In this document: one piece after another, positions 9,292-17,540 of the stretch | Layout of the letters: each line of letters starts with the position of its first letter | Position numbering within the stretch: the stretch's first letter is position 1 | NCBI RefSeq assembly: GCF_024400215.1 | Contig: NZ_CP053748.1 | Location: 372,001-436,000, forward strand | Direction of reading: 5' to 3' | Source: Massilia sp. erpn | GTDB taxonomy: Bacteria; Pseudomonadota; Gammaproteobacteria; Burkholderiales; Burkholderiaceae_D | Length of the DNA: 64,000 bases | Made by a program: the position numbers and the translations under genes | The notes under the pieces: model-generated | The model's input: the letters and a program-made list of their open reading frames with translations, nothing else | Databases searched by the model: none | Told to the model about the DNA's origin: nothing

Positions 9292-9828
9292 ATGAAAAAA
9301 CCATCCCTACTCCTCGCCATCCTGCTGCTGGGCAGCACCGCCCAGGCGGCTGCGCCGGTGCCGGCCGCGAAACAGGAACTGGTCAACAAGGTATTACAGC
9401 TATGGCATGTGGAGAATGTCGGCCAGTCCATGCTGCAGGCACCGGTCAGCGACGCGGTGCAGCAGGCGCGCGCCATGCTGCAGGGGCGCGCCGCGGTCGA
9501 GAAGCGCGACGCCGCCATGACCGAGATCGTGCAGGACGCGAAGAAGTTCATGGAAGACAATACCCCGATCGCGCGCGCCAGCGCGCAGAAGATGGCCAGC
9601 GCCAAGGTGGCGCCGCTGCTGGCCGAGCGCTTCACCGAGGACGAGCTGAAACAGATGATCGCCATCCTCGAATCGCCGGTGAAGAAGAAGTTCGAGGACA
9701 TGCTGCCCGAGCTGCAAAAGTCGCTGGGCGACAGCGTGGCGGCCGACACGCGCGGCGTGATCGAACCCAAGCTGCAGGATCTGCAGCAACGCATCGGCAT
9801 GCGCCTGCGCAGCGCCATCGCACCCTGA
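9292..9828 (+). CDS. DUF2059-like periplasmic protein
   Basis: A 178-residue protein with a clean signal peptide (MKKPSLLLAILLLGSTAQA-A) and an all-helical mature part. The segment FTEDELKQMIAILESP followed by VKKKFEDMLPEL is the DUF2059 pattern (helical repeats around a FTEeEL-x-x-l-x-x-FY-sP core). The molecular function of the family is not known. It starts 13 nt after the FadL-like stop, with AGGAG just upstream, and ends 14 nt before the AraC gene. In context it could be a periplasmic chaperone for the exported subunits; this is inference. Confidence 0.72.
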   Translation: MKKPSLLLAILLLGSTAQAAAPVPAAKQELVNKVLQLWHVENVGQSMLQAPVSDAVQQARAMLQGRAAVEKRDAAMTEIVQDAKKFMEDNTPIARASAQKMASAKVAPLLAERFTEDELKQMIAILESPVKKKFEDMLPELQKSLGDSVAADTRGVIEPKLQDLQQRIGMRLRSAIAP

Positions 9829-9842
9829 GCCGGGAGGCCATC

Positions 9843-10784
9843 ATGACTTATTCCTCAGCACTGCATCTGGTACGCGGCGTGAAATCACGCCTGGCGCATT
9901 CCGGCCTGGCGGCCGACCAGCTGTTCGAGATGGCGGGCCTGAACGAAGGCGACGGCCTGGCCTGCGACGCGCTCACCCTGTCCGACCGCCTGAGCCATCT
10001 ATGGGAACTGCTGGTCGAACATTCCCACGATCCGCTGATCGGCCTGCGCATCTCCACCCCGCACCGCCTGGGCTGGCTGGGCGTGATGGGCCATATCATG
10101 CTGGTGTCGCCCACCGTGCAAAGCACCATCGAGCGCTGCCACGGCCACACCCGCGTGGCGCTGCTGCTGCCCGGCCTGAACCGCGTGGTGCCGCAGCAAC
10201 GCTATGACTTTGTCTGGTGCGTGCTGCTGCGCACCCTGCGCTGCGCTTCCGGCCGCGACGACGCCAATCCGGTGGCGGTGGAATATGCGTTTCCGCCGCC
10301 GGCCAATGCGCATATCTACGAACAGACTTTCGGCTGCCCGGTGCGTTTCGACATGCCCAATAATGTGATGGAGTTTTCCGATGCCGACCTGGTGGCGGCC
10401 CTGCCGAACGGCGGCATGCCGGTCAGCGGCGAGATGCTGGCCAAGCTGGCGGCGGCCGAACCGAAAGGCTTCCGCGGCCGCGTGCAGGAGCTGCTGACCA
10501 CCATGCTGCCCAAAGGTCCGCCGCACCGCGATTCGGTGGCGGTGCAGCTGATGGTCAGCGAGCGCACCTTGCAGCGCCGCCTGGCCGAGGAAGGTACGAG
10601 CTTCAGCCAGCTGGTGGACGATACGCGGCGCGAGCTGGCGCGCCAATCCTTGGCGGCGGGCGACCTGTCGCTCAAGGTGCTCAGTTTCCAGTTGGGCTTT
10701 TCCGAGCCGAGCGCCTTCTACCGCGCCTGCAAGCGCTGGTTCGGCATGACGCCCTCCACCATCGCCGGCGGGAGAACGCCATGA
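9843..10784 (+). CDS. AraC-family transcriptional regulator (Arabinose_bd/OruR type)
   Basis: A 313-residue DNA-binding protein. The N-terminal two thirds match the Arabinose_bd-type sensor domain (LGWLGVMGHIMLVSPTV region around residue 75; DLVAALPNGG). Two helix-turn-helix motifs occupy about 225-305, with VQLMVSERTLQRRLAEEG and LSLKVLSFQLGFSEPSAFYR. The start has GGGAGG at 9831-9836. Its stop overlaps the next gene as ATGA. It lies inside the fil-like right arm, so it most likely regulates this cluster, possibly through the repeat at 5677-5710. The ligand is unknown. Confidence 0.9.
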   Translation: MTYSSALHLVRGVKSRLAHSGLAADQLFEMAGLNEGDGLACDALTLSDRLSHLWELLVEHSHDPLIGLRISTPHRLGWLGVMGHIMLVSPTVQSTIERCHGHTRVALLLPGLNRVVPQQRYDFVWCVLLRTLRCASGRDDANPVAVEYAFPPPANAHIYEQTFGCPVRFDMPNNVMEFSDADLVAALPNGGMPVSGEMLAKLAAAEPKGFRGRVQELLTTMLPKGPPHRDSVAVQLMVSERTLQRRLAEEGTSFSQLVDDTRRELARQSLAAGDLSLKVLSFQLGFSEPSAFYRACKRWFGMTPSTIAGGRTP

Positions 10785-11479
10785 GTCTGTTGAGCAAGGA
10801 CCGCAGCCACCATCTGTTTGGCCAGCTGCTGGTGCGCCACAAGCTGATCTCGGAAGAGCAGCTGCAAAAGGCAATCGAACACCAGCGCGCCACCGGCCAG
10901 CGCCTGGGCGAGATTTTCGCCGAATGGGAACTGATCACGCAGCAGCATGTGCACGACATCCTGCGCCGGCAGCGCCGGGTGCGCATGGCGGCGGCCTTCA
11001 TCGCCGCCCTGTTCGCGCCGCTGGAAAGCTTTGCGGTACAAGCCTTGCCGGCGACGGCGGTGGCGGTCCAGCCGCTGCTGCCCAGCCGGCAGGAATCGAT
11101 GCAGGCCTTGAGCGAAGCAGAGATGGATGCGGTCACGGCCCAGGGCCTGCAGGACGACGTGGTGCACGAGATCGAGCAGCATATGAAGGACCGCAATGTG
11201 AAGATCATCGGCGACATGGCGCGCCTGATCAATCCGGTGCTGGGTTTTCTCGAAGCCGACGTCAGCATGCACAATGTGGTGTACGACCACTCGCGCGCGC
11301 TGACCACGCTCAATGCCGACGGTTCGCTGACCTTGAGCCTGCCCAGCTCCATCGGCGAAATCAGTCTGCGCAATATCCGCGTGCAAGGCAGTGCCGCCGA
11401 CGGCCCCAGCTTTGGCAGCATCAGCATGAAAGGCATCGACCTCACCGGCACCACCATCACGCTGATGGTCAAGCACTAA
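10781..11479 (+). CDS. MshEN (c-di-GMP-type) domain fused through a membrane span to a FilA-like tail
   Basis: 232 residues in three parts. Residues 12-35 and 41-64 are two 24-residue repeats separated by five residues (RATGQ), exactly the spacing of the c-di-GMP-binding MshEN domain. The second keeps RLG at its start and I and Q at the expected places; the first has LFG and Lys instead of RLG and Gly. A hydrophobic span lies at 69-86. The cluster signature LSEAEMDAVTAQG is at about 110-122, followed by a secreted-type body with GEISLRNI and a GSISMKGIDL end. The stop precedes an inverted repeat. It is probably a membrane-bound sensor or anchor linking cytoplasmic c-di-GMP to the exported subunits; the fusion is seen, the role is inferred. 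Confidence 0.78.
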   Translation: MSLLSKDRSHHLFGQLLVRHKLISEEQLQKAIEHQRATGQRLGEIFAEWELITQQHVHDILRRQRRVRMAAAFIAALFAPLESFAVQALPATAVAVQPLLPSRQESMQALSEAEMDAVTAQGLQDDVVHEIEQHMKDRNVKIIGDMARLINPVLGFLEADVSMHNVVYDHSRALTTLNADGSLTLSLPSSIGEISLRNIRVQGSAADGPSFGSISMKGIDLTGTTITLMVKH

Positions 11480-11486
11480 AGCTGAC

Positions 11487-11606
11487 CTCGTGTCCACCTT
11501 GGGGTCAGACCCCAAATCGGACACGAACTCAACTATGCTTTTTAGAGCGACATGCGACCGCTGGGCTCGTGTCCGATTGGGGTCTGACCCCAAGGTGGAC
11601 ACGGGC
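11487..11606. repeat. Inverted pair of REP-like elements (GGGGTCAGACCCC family)
   Basis: Copy A (11487-11525) and copy B (11565-11606) are reverse complements of each other over about 40 bp and are separated by about 40 bp. Each has an inner palindrome TTGGGGTCAGACCCCAA and outer arms TGTCC/GGACA. A third copy is at 53619-53662. The pair sits between two convergent genes, the typical place of REP/BIME elements and a plausible bidirectional transcription barrier. No transposase lies nearby. Confidence 0.8.
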
Positions 11607-11622
11607 TCAGCGGTGGGACGGC

Positions 11623-13254
11623 TTATTTGGCGTTGCGGACTTTGCCGAAGGCATCGCCGGCTTTCCAGGTCGGCATTTTCGGGCTGTCGGCGACCATGCG
11701 GCCCAGGTTCAGCGTGAACTGGGCTTGCTGGGTCATGCCGGACAGATCCCAAGTTGGGTCGTATTCGTCGCTGACCTGGTGGTAACTCTTGCCGTAGGCT
11801 TTGCGTTTCAGCGCGGCGCCTTCGGGGTCTTTGCTGAACTCGCGGCCCGCTTCGATGGAGAAGGCGGGTACGCCGGCCTTGGCGAAGCTGAAGTGGTCGC
11901 TGCGGAAATAGCCGCCGGCCAGGTCCGGTTCGGCCTTGGCGATCTGCATGCCCATGGCTTTGGCGGTGGCTTCGGCCATCTTGCCCAGCTCGGTGCGCTC
12001 GCTGCCCTGGGTGCCGATGTCCTTGGTGGTGCCGACCCAGTTCAGGCTGTCCAGATTGAGGTTGGCGGCGGTCTTGTCCAGCGCCCACAGCGGCGCGCTG
12101 GCGTAGGCGGCGCTGCCCAGCAGGCCTTGCTCTTCGGCGGCCACCCACAGGAACATCTGGCTGCGCTTGGCCGGCGACTTCACGGCTTCGGCGGCCATGG
12201 CCAGCAGGGCGGCGGTGCCGGAGGCATTGTCCACCGCGCCGTTGTAGATGGTGTCGACGCCCGTGCCTTGCTTGCCCAGGTGGTCCCAGTGCGCGCTGTA
12301 GATCACCACTTCGTCCTTGAGCTTGGGATCGGTGCCCGGCACCACGCCGGCCACATTGAATTGCTCGACATGGCGCACTTCGGCCTTCATCGCGCCGGCC
12401 AGCTTGGCTTGCAGGGCGACCGGTTTGAAGTCCTTGCGTTCGGCGGCGGCGCGCAGCGCGTCCAGATCCTGGCCACCGGACTTGAACAGGGCGCGTGCCG
12501 TGTCTTCCGTCATCCAGCCTTGCAGCTGGGTGCCGGGCGTGCCTTGCGCCAGCTGGAAGCGTTCCACGCCGCTCCAGCTGTTCTGGATCACGCTCCAGCC
12601 GTAGGAGGCGGAAGCGTCGGTGTGGATCAGCAGCACGCCAGCCGCGCCGCGGCGCTTGGCTTCTTCGAATTTATAGGTCCAGCGGCCGTAATAGGTCAGC
12701 GCCTTGCCGCCGAAGCGGTTGGGCTGCTCGGCGGTCGGCTGCGGGTCGTTGACCATCATGACCAGTACTTTGCCTTCCAGGTTCTGGCCCTTGAAGTCGT
12801 CCCAGCCCTCTTCCGAGGCGTTGATGCCGTAGCCGACGAAGACCAGGTCGGCGTTCAGCGTGTGTTCGGCCTTGGCGTCGCCCGGCGCAAAGACCCAGTC
12901 CTTGCCAAAGCTGAACGGCAGGGTGGCGCCGTTCGCTTCCAGGTGCAGGGTGCTGGCTTCCGGCTGGGTTTTCACGCCGGCGATTTTCACCAGCTGGCGG
13001 AAGCTGTTGCCATTGCCCGGCTTCAGGCCCACGGCCAGCGCCTGGTTTTCCAGATAAGCAACGGTCAAGTCGCCGCCGCGCTGGCCAGTGCCGCGTCCTT
13101 CCAGCAGGTCGCTGGCGAGGAAGGCGAGGTGGGCGCGCAGCGGTGCTTCCTGCACTACCGGCGCGCTTTTGGCGCCAGCCGCATAGGCAGGGAAGGCCAG
13201 GGCCAGGCTGGCGGCGATGGCGCCAGCGGCAAGGGATGGGAACATTTTCTGCAT
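11623..13254 (-). CDS. M28-family zinc metallopeptidase, secreted
   Basis: A 543-residue protein starting at 13254, with AGGAC upstream and a signal peptide ending AYA-A; the longer frame to 13368 adds only low-complexity residues. A PA (protease-associated) insert (GRWTYKFEEAKRRGAAGVLL) precedes the M28 di-zinc core. The ligands are visible as the His in YSAHWDHLG, the Asp in GAVDNASG, the Glu pair in VAAEEQGLLG, the Asp in NLNLDSL and the His in KSYHQVSDEYD. Members are amino- or carboxypeptidases acting in the periplasm or outside the cell. It is convergent with the fil-like right arm, separated by the REP pair, and not obviously part of that system. Confidence 0.92.
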   Translation of the reverse strand: MQKMFPSLAAGAIAASLALAFPAYAAGAKSAPVVQEAPLRAHLAFLASDLLEGRGTGQRGGDLTVAYLENQALAVGLKPGNGNSFRQLVKIAGVKTQPEASTLHLEANGATLPFSFGKDWVFAPGDAKAEHTLNADLVFVGYGINASEEGWDDFKGQNLEGKVLVMMVNDPQPTAEQPNRFGGKALTYYGRWTYKFEEAKRRGAAGVLLIHTDASASYGWSVIQNSWSGVERFQLAQGTPGTQLQGWMTEDTARALFKSGGQDLDALRAAAERKDFKPVALQAKLAGAMKAEVRHVEQFNVAGVVPGTDPKLKDEVVIYSAHWDHLGKQGTGVDTIYNGAVDNASGTAALLAMAAEAVKSPAKRSQMFLWVAAEEQGLLGSAAYASAPLWALDKTAANLNLDSLNWVGTTKDIGTQGSERTELGKMAEATAKAMGMQIAKAEPDLAGGYFRSDHFSFAKAGVPAFSIEAGREFSKDPEGAALKRKAYGKSYHQVSDEYDPTWDLSGMTQQAQFTLNLGRMVADSPKMPTWKAGDAFGKVRNAK

Positions 13255-13418
13255 GATGTCCTGTAGGGTAAGTGACGTCGAAGAAGGTGGTGCCGGATGG
13301 TGCGGCGGCAGCGCCGCGCCGTGCATTGTATGCGATTGCCGCGCCAAATATGCTGTGCAGCGCAGCATAGGCCGGAGCGCGGTTGACGCGGTGGCGCCGC
13401 CTCGGGGATACTGCCGCC

Positions 13419-14345
13419 ATGCTGACCCCGCCCCTGCCTTATATCGGCCGCTTTGCGCCCTCCCCGACCGGCCCCCTGCATCAGGGTTCGCTGGTGGCGG
13501 CCATGGCCAGTTATCTGGACGCCAAGGTGCACGGCGGCCAGTGGCTGGTGCGCATCGAGGATGTGGATGAGGACCGCAATGTGGCGGGCGCCGACCGCCA
13601 CATCCTGGCCTCGCTGCAGCGCTGCGGCATGCAGTGGGATGGCGAGGTGACGTGGCAAACGCAGCGCTACGCTTTTTATGAGACGGTACTGGCCCAATTG
13701 GGGCAGCATGTCTATCCCTGCGGCTGTTCGCGCCGCGAAATCCAGGATTCGCAATTGCGCCTGCAGGCGGCGGGCGCTGCGCCGCATGCGGGCCTGGTCT
13801 ATCCCGGCACCTGCCGCAACGGCCTGGCGCCGGGCAAGACGGCGCGCGCCCTGCGCCTGCGCACGCCGCAGCAGCCGCATTGCGTGATCGCTTTCCAGGA
13901 CCGCTGGCACGGCCAGGTCAGCCAGGACATCACGGCCGAAGTGGGCGATTTCGTGGTCCGCCGCGCCGACGGCTTTTGGGCTTACCAGCTGGCCGTGGTG
14001 GCCGACGATGGCGCACAGGGCATCACCGATATCGTGCGCGGCGCCGACCTGCTCGACTCCACGCCGCGCCAACTCTATATGCAGGCGCTGCTTGGCCTGC
14101 CGCAGCCGCGCTATCTGCATGTGCCGGTGGTGCTGGCCAAATCGGGCGAGAAGCTGTCCAAGCAGACCGGCGCCCAGGCTTTCGACGAGGGCGCACCGGC
14201 CGCCACGCTGCTGCACAGTGCCCTGCTGCCGGCTGCGCGCTTCCTCGGCCTGCATCTGGTGGCGGACGATATCGCGGATTTCTGGCGCCGCGCCGTGCCG
14301 GCCTGGGAAGGGCTGCTGCGCGAGCGCCGGCGCGAAGGGGCGTAA
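13419..14345 (+). CDS. gluQ: Glutamyl-Q tRNA(Asp) synthetase
   Basis: A 308-residue cytoplasmic enzyme that glutamylates the queuosine at position 34 of tRNA(Asp). It is a truncated GluRS paralogue without an anticodon-binding domain, and the length fits. Seen: FAPSPTGPLHQGS (the HIGH-equivalent) near the start, the zinc site CGCSRRE followed by YPGTC, IVRGADLLDSTPRQ, and KLSKQ as the KMSKS counterpart. ATG 13419 is used; an upstream TTG at 13383 is possible but adds residues with no family counterpart. It is divergent from the M28 peptidase gene. Confidence 0.94.
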   Translation: MLTPPLPYIGRFAPSPTGPLHQGSLVAAMASYLDAKVHGGQWLVRIEDVDEDRNVAGADRHILASLQRCGMQWDGEVTWQTQRYAFYETVLAQLGQHVYPCGCSRREIQDSQLRLQAAGAAPHAGLVYPGTCRNGLAPGKTARALRLRTPQQPHCVIAFQDRWHGQVSQDITAEVGDFVVRRADGFWAYQLAVVADDGAQGITDIVRGADLLDSTPRQLYMQALLGLPQPRYLHVPVVLAKSGEKLSKQTGAQAFDEGAPAATLLHSALLPAARFLGLHLVADDIADFWRRAVPAWEGLLRERRREGA

Positions 14346-14349
14346 AGCC

Positions 14350-14688
14350 TTAGTGCGGCACCTGATCCGGCAGCCGCAGCAGCAGCCAGGACAGCCCCCC
14401 ATGCAGCAGCGGCAGCAGGAAAACGATGACTTCGCTGTCGCCGCCGATATTGATCCGGTGCAGCACGCCGGAGATGACCACCGGCGCCAATGCCGCCCAG
14501 GTGCGGGTCAGCGTGGCCGGGTCAAGGCGGCGCACGGCCACCAGATTGATGAGCAACGCCAGCAGATTCATGCCGCGCAACGCCCACTCCTCCAGCGCCG
14601 ACGCATAGGCAATGCCGAATAGCATGCTCTGGATCAGTAGACCCAGCAGCAATACCAGCAGCAGGATAGGCAGGGTGGAACGGTTCAC
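14350..14688 (-). CDS. Small integral membrane protein, unknown
   Basis: 112 residues with about three hydrophobic segments: an N-terminal leucine-rich one at 6-28, one at 40-52 (LLALLINLVAV) and a C-terminal pair around 67-105 (ALAPVVISGVL, VIVFLLPLLHGGLSWLLL). I do not recognise a family. It is convergent with gluQ (stops 4 nt apart) and divergent from the TetR gene. Coding is supported by the strong membrane pattern and GC-rich third positions. Confidence 0.6.
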   Translation of the reverse strand: MNRSTLPILLLVLLLGLLIQSMLFGIAYASALEEWALRGMNLLALLINLVAVRRLDPATLTRTWAALAPVVISGVLHRINIGGDSEVIVFLLPLLHGGLSWLLLRLPDQVPH

Positions 14689-14843
14689 CGCGTCCTCCTC
14701 TGTAGCCCTGGCATGACTATCTCCTTAATATCTTTTTCCCATAGGAATTAAAGCACGTAACATGCCACACCCGTTCTCCCTAGCAAACACGGTCGGCGCT
14801 TGTTACATCTGTAAAAATTTCCGACAGATGAGTTGGTTAATAT

Positions 14844-14861
14844 TGAACGAACGAACGTTCA
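14844..14861. promoter_or_regulatory. Palindromic operator of the TetR regulator
   Basis: TGAACGAACGAACGTTCA contains the perfect palindrome GAACGTTC (14853-14860) with an extra GAAC repeat on the left. It lies 36 nt before the tetR-type start, where autoregulating TetR proteins bind. Confidence 0.6.
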
Positions 14862-14897
14862 GTGTTAGCATCCCTGCAAACTTAGCGAAGGAAAGCC

Positions 14898-15476
14898 ATG
14901 AACCGCGAAGAAAAAGTCTCGGCGCGCCGCGCCGGCATCGTCGAAGCCGCCCTGGGTTGCTTTTTACAACAAGGTTTCCATCAAGCCAGCATGCGCGATA
15001 TCGCCGGCGTGGCCGGCGTCAGCCTGGGCAATCTGTATAACCACTTTCCCAGCAAGGAAGCGCTGATCACGGAGATCGCCCGCATGGAATCGGCCGAGCT
15101 GGAACCCATGCTGGCGGCCCTGGAGCAGGAAGCACCGCTGGACGCCCTGCTCGGCTTCGCGCGCAGCTATCTGCACTGGTGCAGCAGCGTGGAAAACGCC
15201 GTCCTGACCAGCGAGGTGATCGCCGAGGCGGCGCGCCGGCCCGACCTGGCCCAGCTGTTCGCCCTCAACCGCAAGCAGCTGTGCAAGGCGCTCGCCGACA
15301 CCATCCGCCGCGGCGTGCAGGACGGCACGGTGGACGGCGCCATCCCGCCCGCCGCCCTGGCCGACGTGCTGCTGGACGCCATCGAAGGCCATGCCCTGCG
15401 CGCCATGCTGTTCACCCCTCCCGCCGGCGGCGCCAAGGCGCTGCTGCCCATCCTGCGCAAACTACTGACACCATGA
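14898..15476 (+). CDS. TetR/AcrR-family transcriptional repressor
   Basis: 192 residues. The N-terminal helix-turn-helix is clear: RRAGIVEAALGCFLQQGF, then SMRDIAGVAGVSLGNLYNHF with SKEALI at about 32-60. The remaining helices form the ligand-binding part and are not informative. The start has GAAGGAAAG upstream, and a palindromic operator lies at 14844-14861. Its stop overlaps the start of the DUF418 membrane protein (ATGA), so the repressor very likely controls that gene together with itself. The ligand is unknown. Confidence 0.92.
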   Translation: MNREEKVSARRAGIVEAALGCFLQQGFHQASMRDIAGVAGVSLGNLYNHFPSKEALITEIARMESAELEPMLAALEQEAPLDALLGFARSYLHWCSSVENAVLTSEVIAEAARRPDLAQLFALNRKQLCKALADTIRRGVQDGTVDGAIPPAALADVLLDAIEGHALRAMLFTPPAGGAKALLPILRKLLTP

Positions 15477-16516
15477 ACAAAATACATACCCCACGCCTGG
15501 AAGGTCTGGACCTGGCGCGCTGCCTGGCCCTGATCGGCATGGTCCTGGTGAACTTCCGCCTCGCCATGGGTGCCACCACGGGCGGGCCGCCCTGGCTGGG
15601 CCGCCTGCTCGAAGCGCTGGAAGGACGATCCGCCGCCACCTTCGTCACGCTGGCCGGCATTGGCCTGGCCCTGGCTTCGCGTAAGCTCGCCTATCCCGCT
15701 GCGCTGTCACAGACCGCGCGCCGCGCCGTGATCCTGATGGCGATCGGCCTGGTCAACTTCCTGGTCTTCCCGGCCGATATCATCCACTACTACGCAATCT
15801 ATTTCATCGTCGGCGCGCTTTGCCTGCCGCTGGCGACGCGCTGGCTGCTGCTGCTGATCGGCGCCATCGCCGCCACCTTCACCACCCTGCTCTTCGTGCT
15901 CGATTACGGCTATGGCTGGAACTGGAACGACTTGAGCTATCCGGATTTCTGGACGCCGCAAGGCTTTGCGCGCAATCTGTTCTTCAATGGCTGGCATCCG
16001 GTGCTGCCCTGGACTGCCTTCTTCCTGTGGGGACTGGTGCTGGCGCGGCTGCGCATGGAGGACCCGCTGGTCCAGCGCCGCATGATAGCTGGCGGCAGCG
16101 GCGCGGCCATGCTGGCGTATGCGCTGTCGGCCGCCGTCAACGCCTGGCATCCCTCGCTCGGCGGCCTGTTCGGTGTCACGCCGCTGCCGCCCGTGCCCTT
16201 GTATCTGCTGGCCGGCGGCGGCATCGCCACGGCCGTCATCGGCGTCTGCCTGTGGGCCGCGCAGCACTGGCACCAGGCCGGCTGGCTGCAGGCCCTGCTG
16301 CCGGCCGGGCGCATGACGCTGACCCTGTACATCGCCCATATCCTGCTCGGCATGGGCGTTTTGGAGCAGATCGGCTGGCTGCAGGGACGCGGCATGCCGC
16401 AAGCGGTACTGGCTTCGCTCCTGTATTGCACGGCGGCGCTGGGCTTTGCCTGGCTGTGGGCGCAGCGGGTCAAGCGCGGGCCGCTGGAAACGGTGATGCA
16501 CCGCCTTATCGCTTAA
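15473..16516 (+). CDS. DUF418-family membrane protein
   Basis: 347 residues with about nine or ten membrane segments. The N-terminus RLEGLDLARCLALIGMVLVNF is typical of the acyltransferase-like/DUF418 proteins (compare RI..LD..RG.A..GI...N), and AGRMTLTLYIAHILLG corresponds to the conserved GrmalTnYl.qS-type helix of DUF418. The biochemical function is unknown; the fold is related to membrane O-acyltransferases. It is translationally coupled to the TetR gene by a 4-nt overlap and is therefore its probable target. Confidence 0.82.
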   Translation: MNKIHTPRLEGLDLARCLALIGMVLVNFRLAMGATTGGPPWLGRLLEALEGRSAATFVTLAGIGLALASRKLAYPAALSQTARRAVILMAIGLVNFLVFPADIIHYYAIYFIVGALCLPLATRWLLLLIGAIAATFTTLLFVLDYGYGWNWNDLSYPDFWTPQGFARNLFFNGWHPVLPWTAFFLWGLVLARLRMEDPLVQRRMIAGGSGAAMLAYALSAAVNAWHPSLGGLFGVTPLPPVPLYLLAGGGIATAVIGVCLWAAQHWHQAGWLQALLPAGRMTLTLYIAHILLGMGVLEQIGWLQGRGMPQAVLASLLYCTAALGFAWLWAQRVKRGPLETVMHRLIA

Positions 16517-16589
16517 GGCGGCGAGCACGCAAGGCGCTGGACGAACTGGCATATAATCTTGGGTTTGCCGATTTTGAAGCAGCCTTGAA

Positions 16590-17387
16590 ATGATTAACAA
16601 CGCAACACCGCAGGAAACGCGGCCGGCCGTCGTTCTCCTGCACAGCTCCATGAGTTCCCGTTCCCAGTGGTCCGAGTTGATGAAGCAGCAGGAATCGGAC
16701 TTCCGTTTTATTGCCGTTGATTTGCTTGGCTACGGCAAATCCCCCTTCCCCGACCATGTGGAGGGCGCCGCCTTCTCGCTGGCGCACGAAGCCGATGCGG
16801 TGAGCGCAGCCCTGGCCGCGCACCTGGATGCGGGCGAGCCCTTCCACCTGATCGGCCACTCCTACGGCGGTGCCACCGCCCTGCGCCTGGCACGCCAGAT
16901 GCAGAGTCGCGTGCTCTCCCTGGCCCTGTTCGAGCCGGTGGCCTTCCACCTGCTGGCCAAGGATGATGCGGCGCGCGTCGAAATCGAAACCGTGGTGGCC
17001 GCGATCCTGGCGGCAGGTAACGAGCAGGATGCTACCCGCATCTTCATCGACTACTGGAACCGCACTGGTGCCTTCGATGCGCTGGCGCCGGAACAGCAGG
17101 CCCGCTTCACCGCGCAGATCGCCAAGGTCAAGCTGGACTTCCAGGCCTTGCTGGGCGAACCGGCCAGCCTGCGCGACATGGCGGCGCTGGACATGCCGGC
17201 CCTGCTGCTGCACGGCCAGCACGCGCCCGCCTCCACCCGCCGCGTCGCCGAACAACTGTCCGCCGCCTTGCCAAATGCCACTCTGGCGCAGACCAAGGGC
17301 GGCCATATGGCGCCCATCACCCACGCTGCCGCCGTCAATCCCCTGCTGGCCGGTTTCCTCGCCGGCACGGCCGTCCTGAGCGACTAA
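16590..17387 (+). CDS. Alpha/beta-fold hydrolase
   Basis: A 265-residue cytoplasmic hydrolase. Visible elements: VVLLHSSMSSRSQW (oxyanion-hole region), DLLGYGKSP, the nucleophile elbow GHSYGGAT with Ser91, and His239 in KGGHMAPITH near the C-terminus. The catalytic acid is probably in the DMPALLLHGQHAP strand region. The substrate cannot be deduced; it is similar in shape to esterase/thioesterase-like family members. It is followed by a strong hairpin at 17394-17427. Confidence 0.88.
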   Translation: MINNATPQETRPAVVLLHSSMSSRSQWSELMKQQESDFRFIAVDLLGYGKSPFPDHVEGAAFSLAHEADAVSAALAAHLDAGEPFHLIGHSYGGATALRLARQMQSRVLSLALFEPVAFHLLAKDDAARVEIETVVAAILAAGNEQDATRIFIDYWNRTGAFDALAPEQQARFTAQIAKVKLDFQALLGEPASLRDMAALDMPALLLHGQHAPASTRRVAEQLSAALPNATLAQTKGGHMAPITHAAAVNPLLAGFLAGTAVLSD

Positions 17388-17393
17388 GGCGCT

Positions 17394-17427
17394 GGCCCGG
17401 CAAGCCATGCGTTTGGCTTGCCGGGCC
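17394..17427 (+). terminator. Strong 13-bp hairpin after the hydrolase gene
   Basis: GGCCCGGCAAGCC (17394-17406) pairs perfectly with GGCTTGCCGGGCC (17415-17427) around an 8-nt loop, starting 7 nt after the stop codon. No T-run follows, so it may be an RNA-stabilising 3' hairpin or a Rho-assisted end rather than a classical intrinsic terminator. Confidence 0.5.
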
Positions 17428-17540
17428 AACGTGTGCGCCTCGTGGGCCGTTTCGCTTCGTGTTGAAATCATCCAACCGCGCCCGCCATCGCCAGCGCGGC
17501 CTTCCTTCCTGAACGCATACCATATCGATAGGAGACAGGC

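Noticed and set aside
9174..9842. Upstream extension of the AraC regulator
   Set aside because: The frame is open but overlaps the DUF2059-like gene; ATG 9843 with GGGAGG is the right start.
11487..11606. Possible CRISPR-like repeats
   Set aside because: Only two units, inverted and each internally palindromic, no spacer series and no cas genes; REP-like elements fit better.
10924..13266. 780-codon plus-strand frame
   Set aside because: Covers parts of three unrelated regions including the REP pair and the antisense of the M28 gene; no motif.
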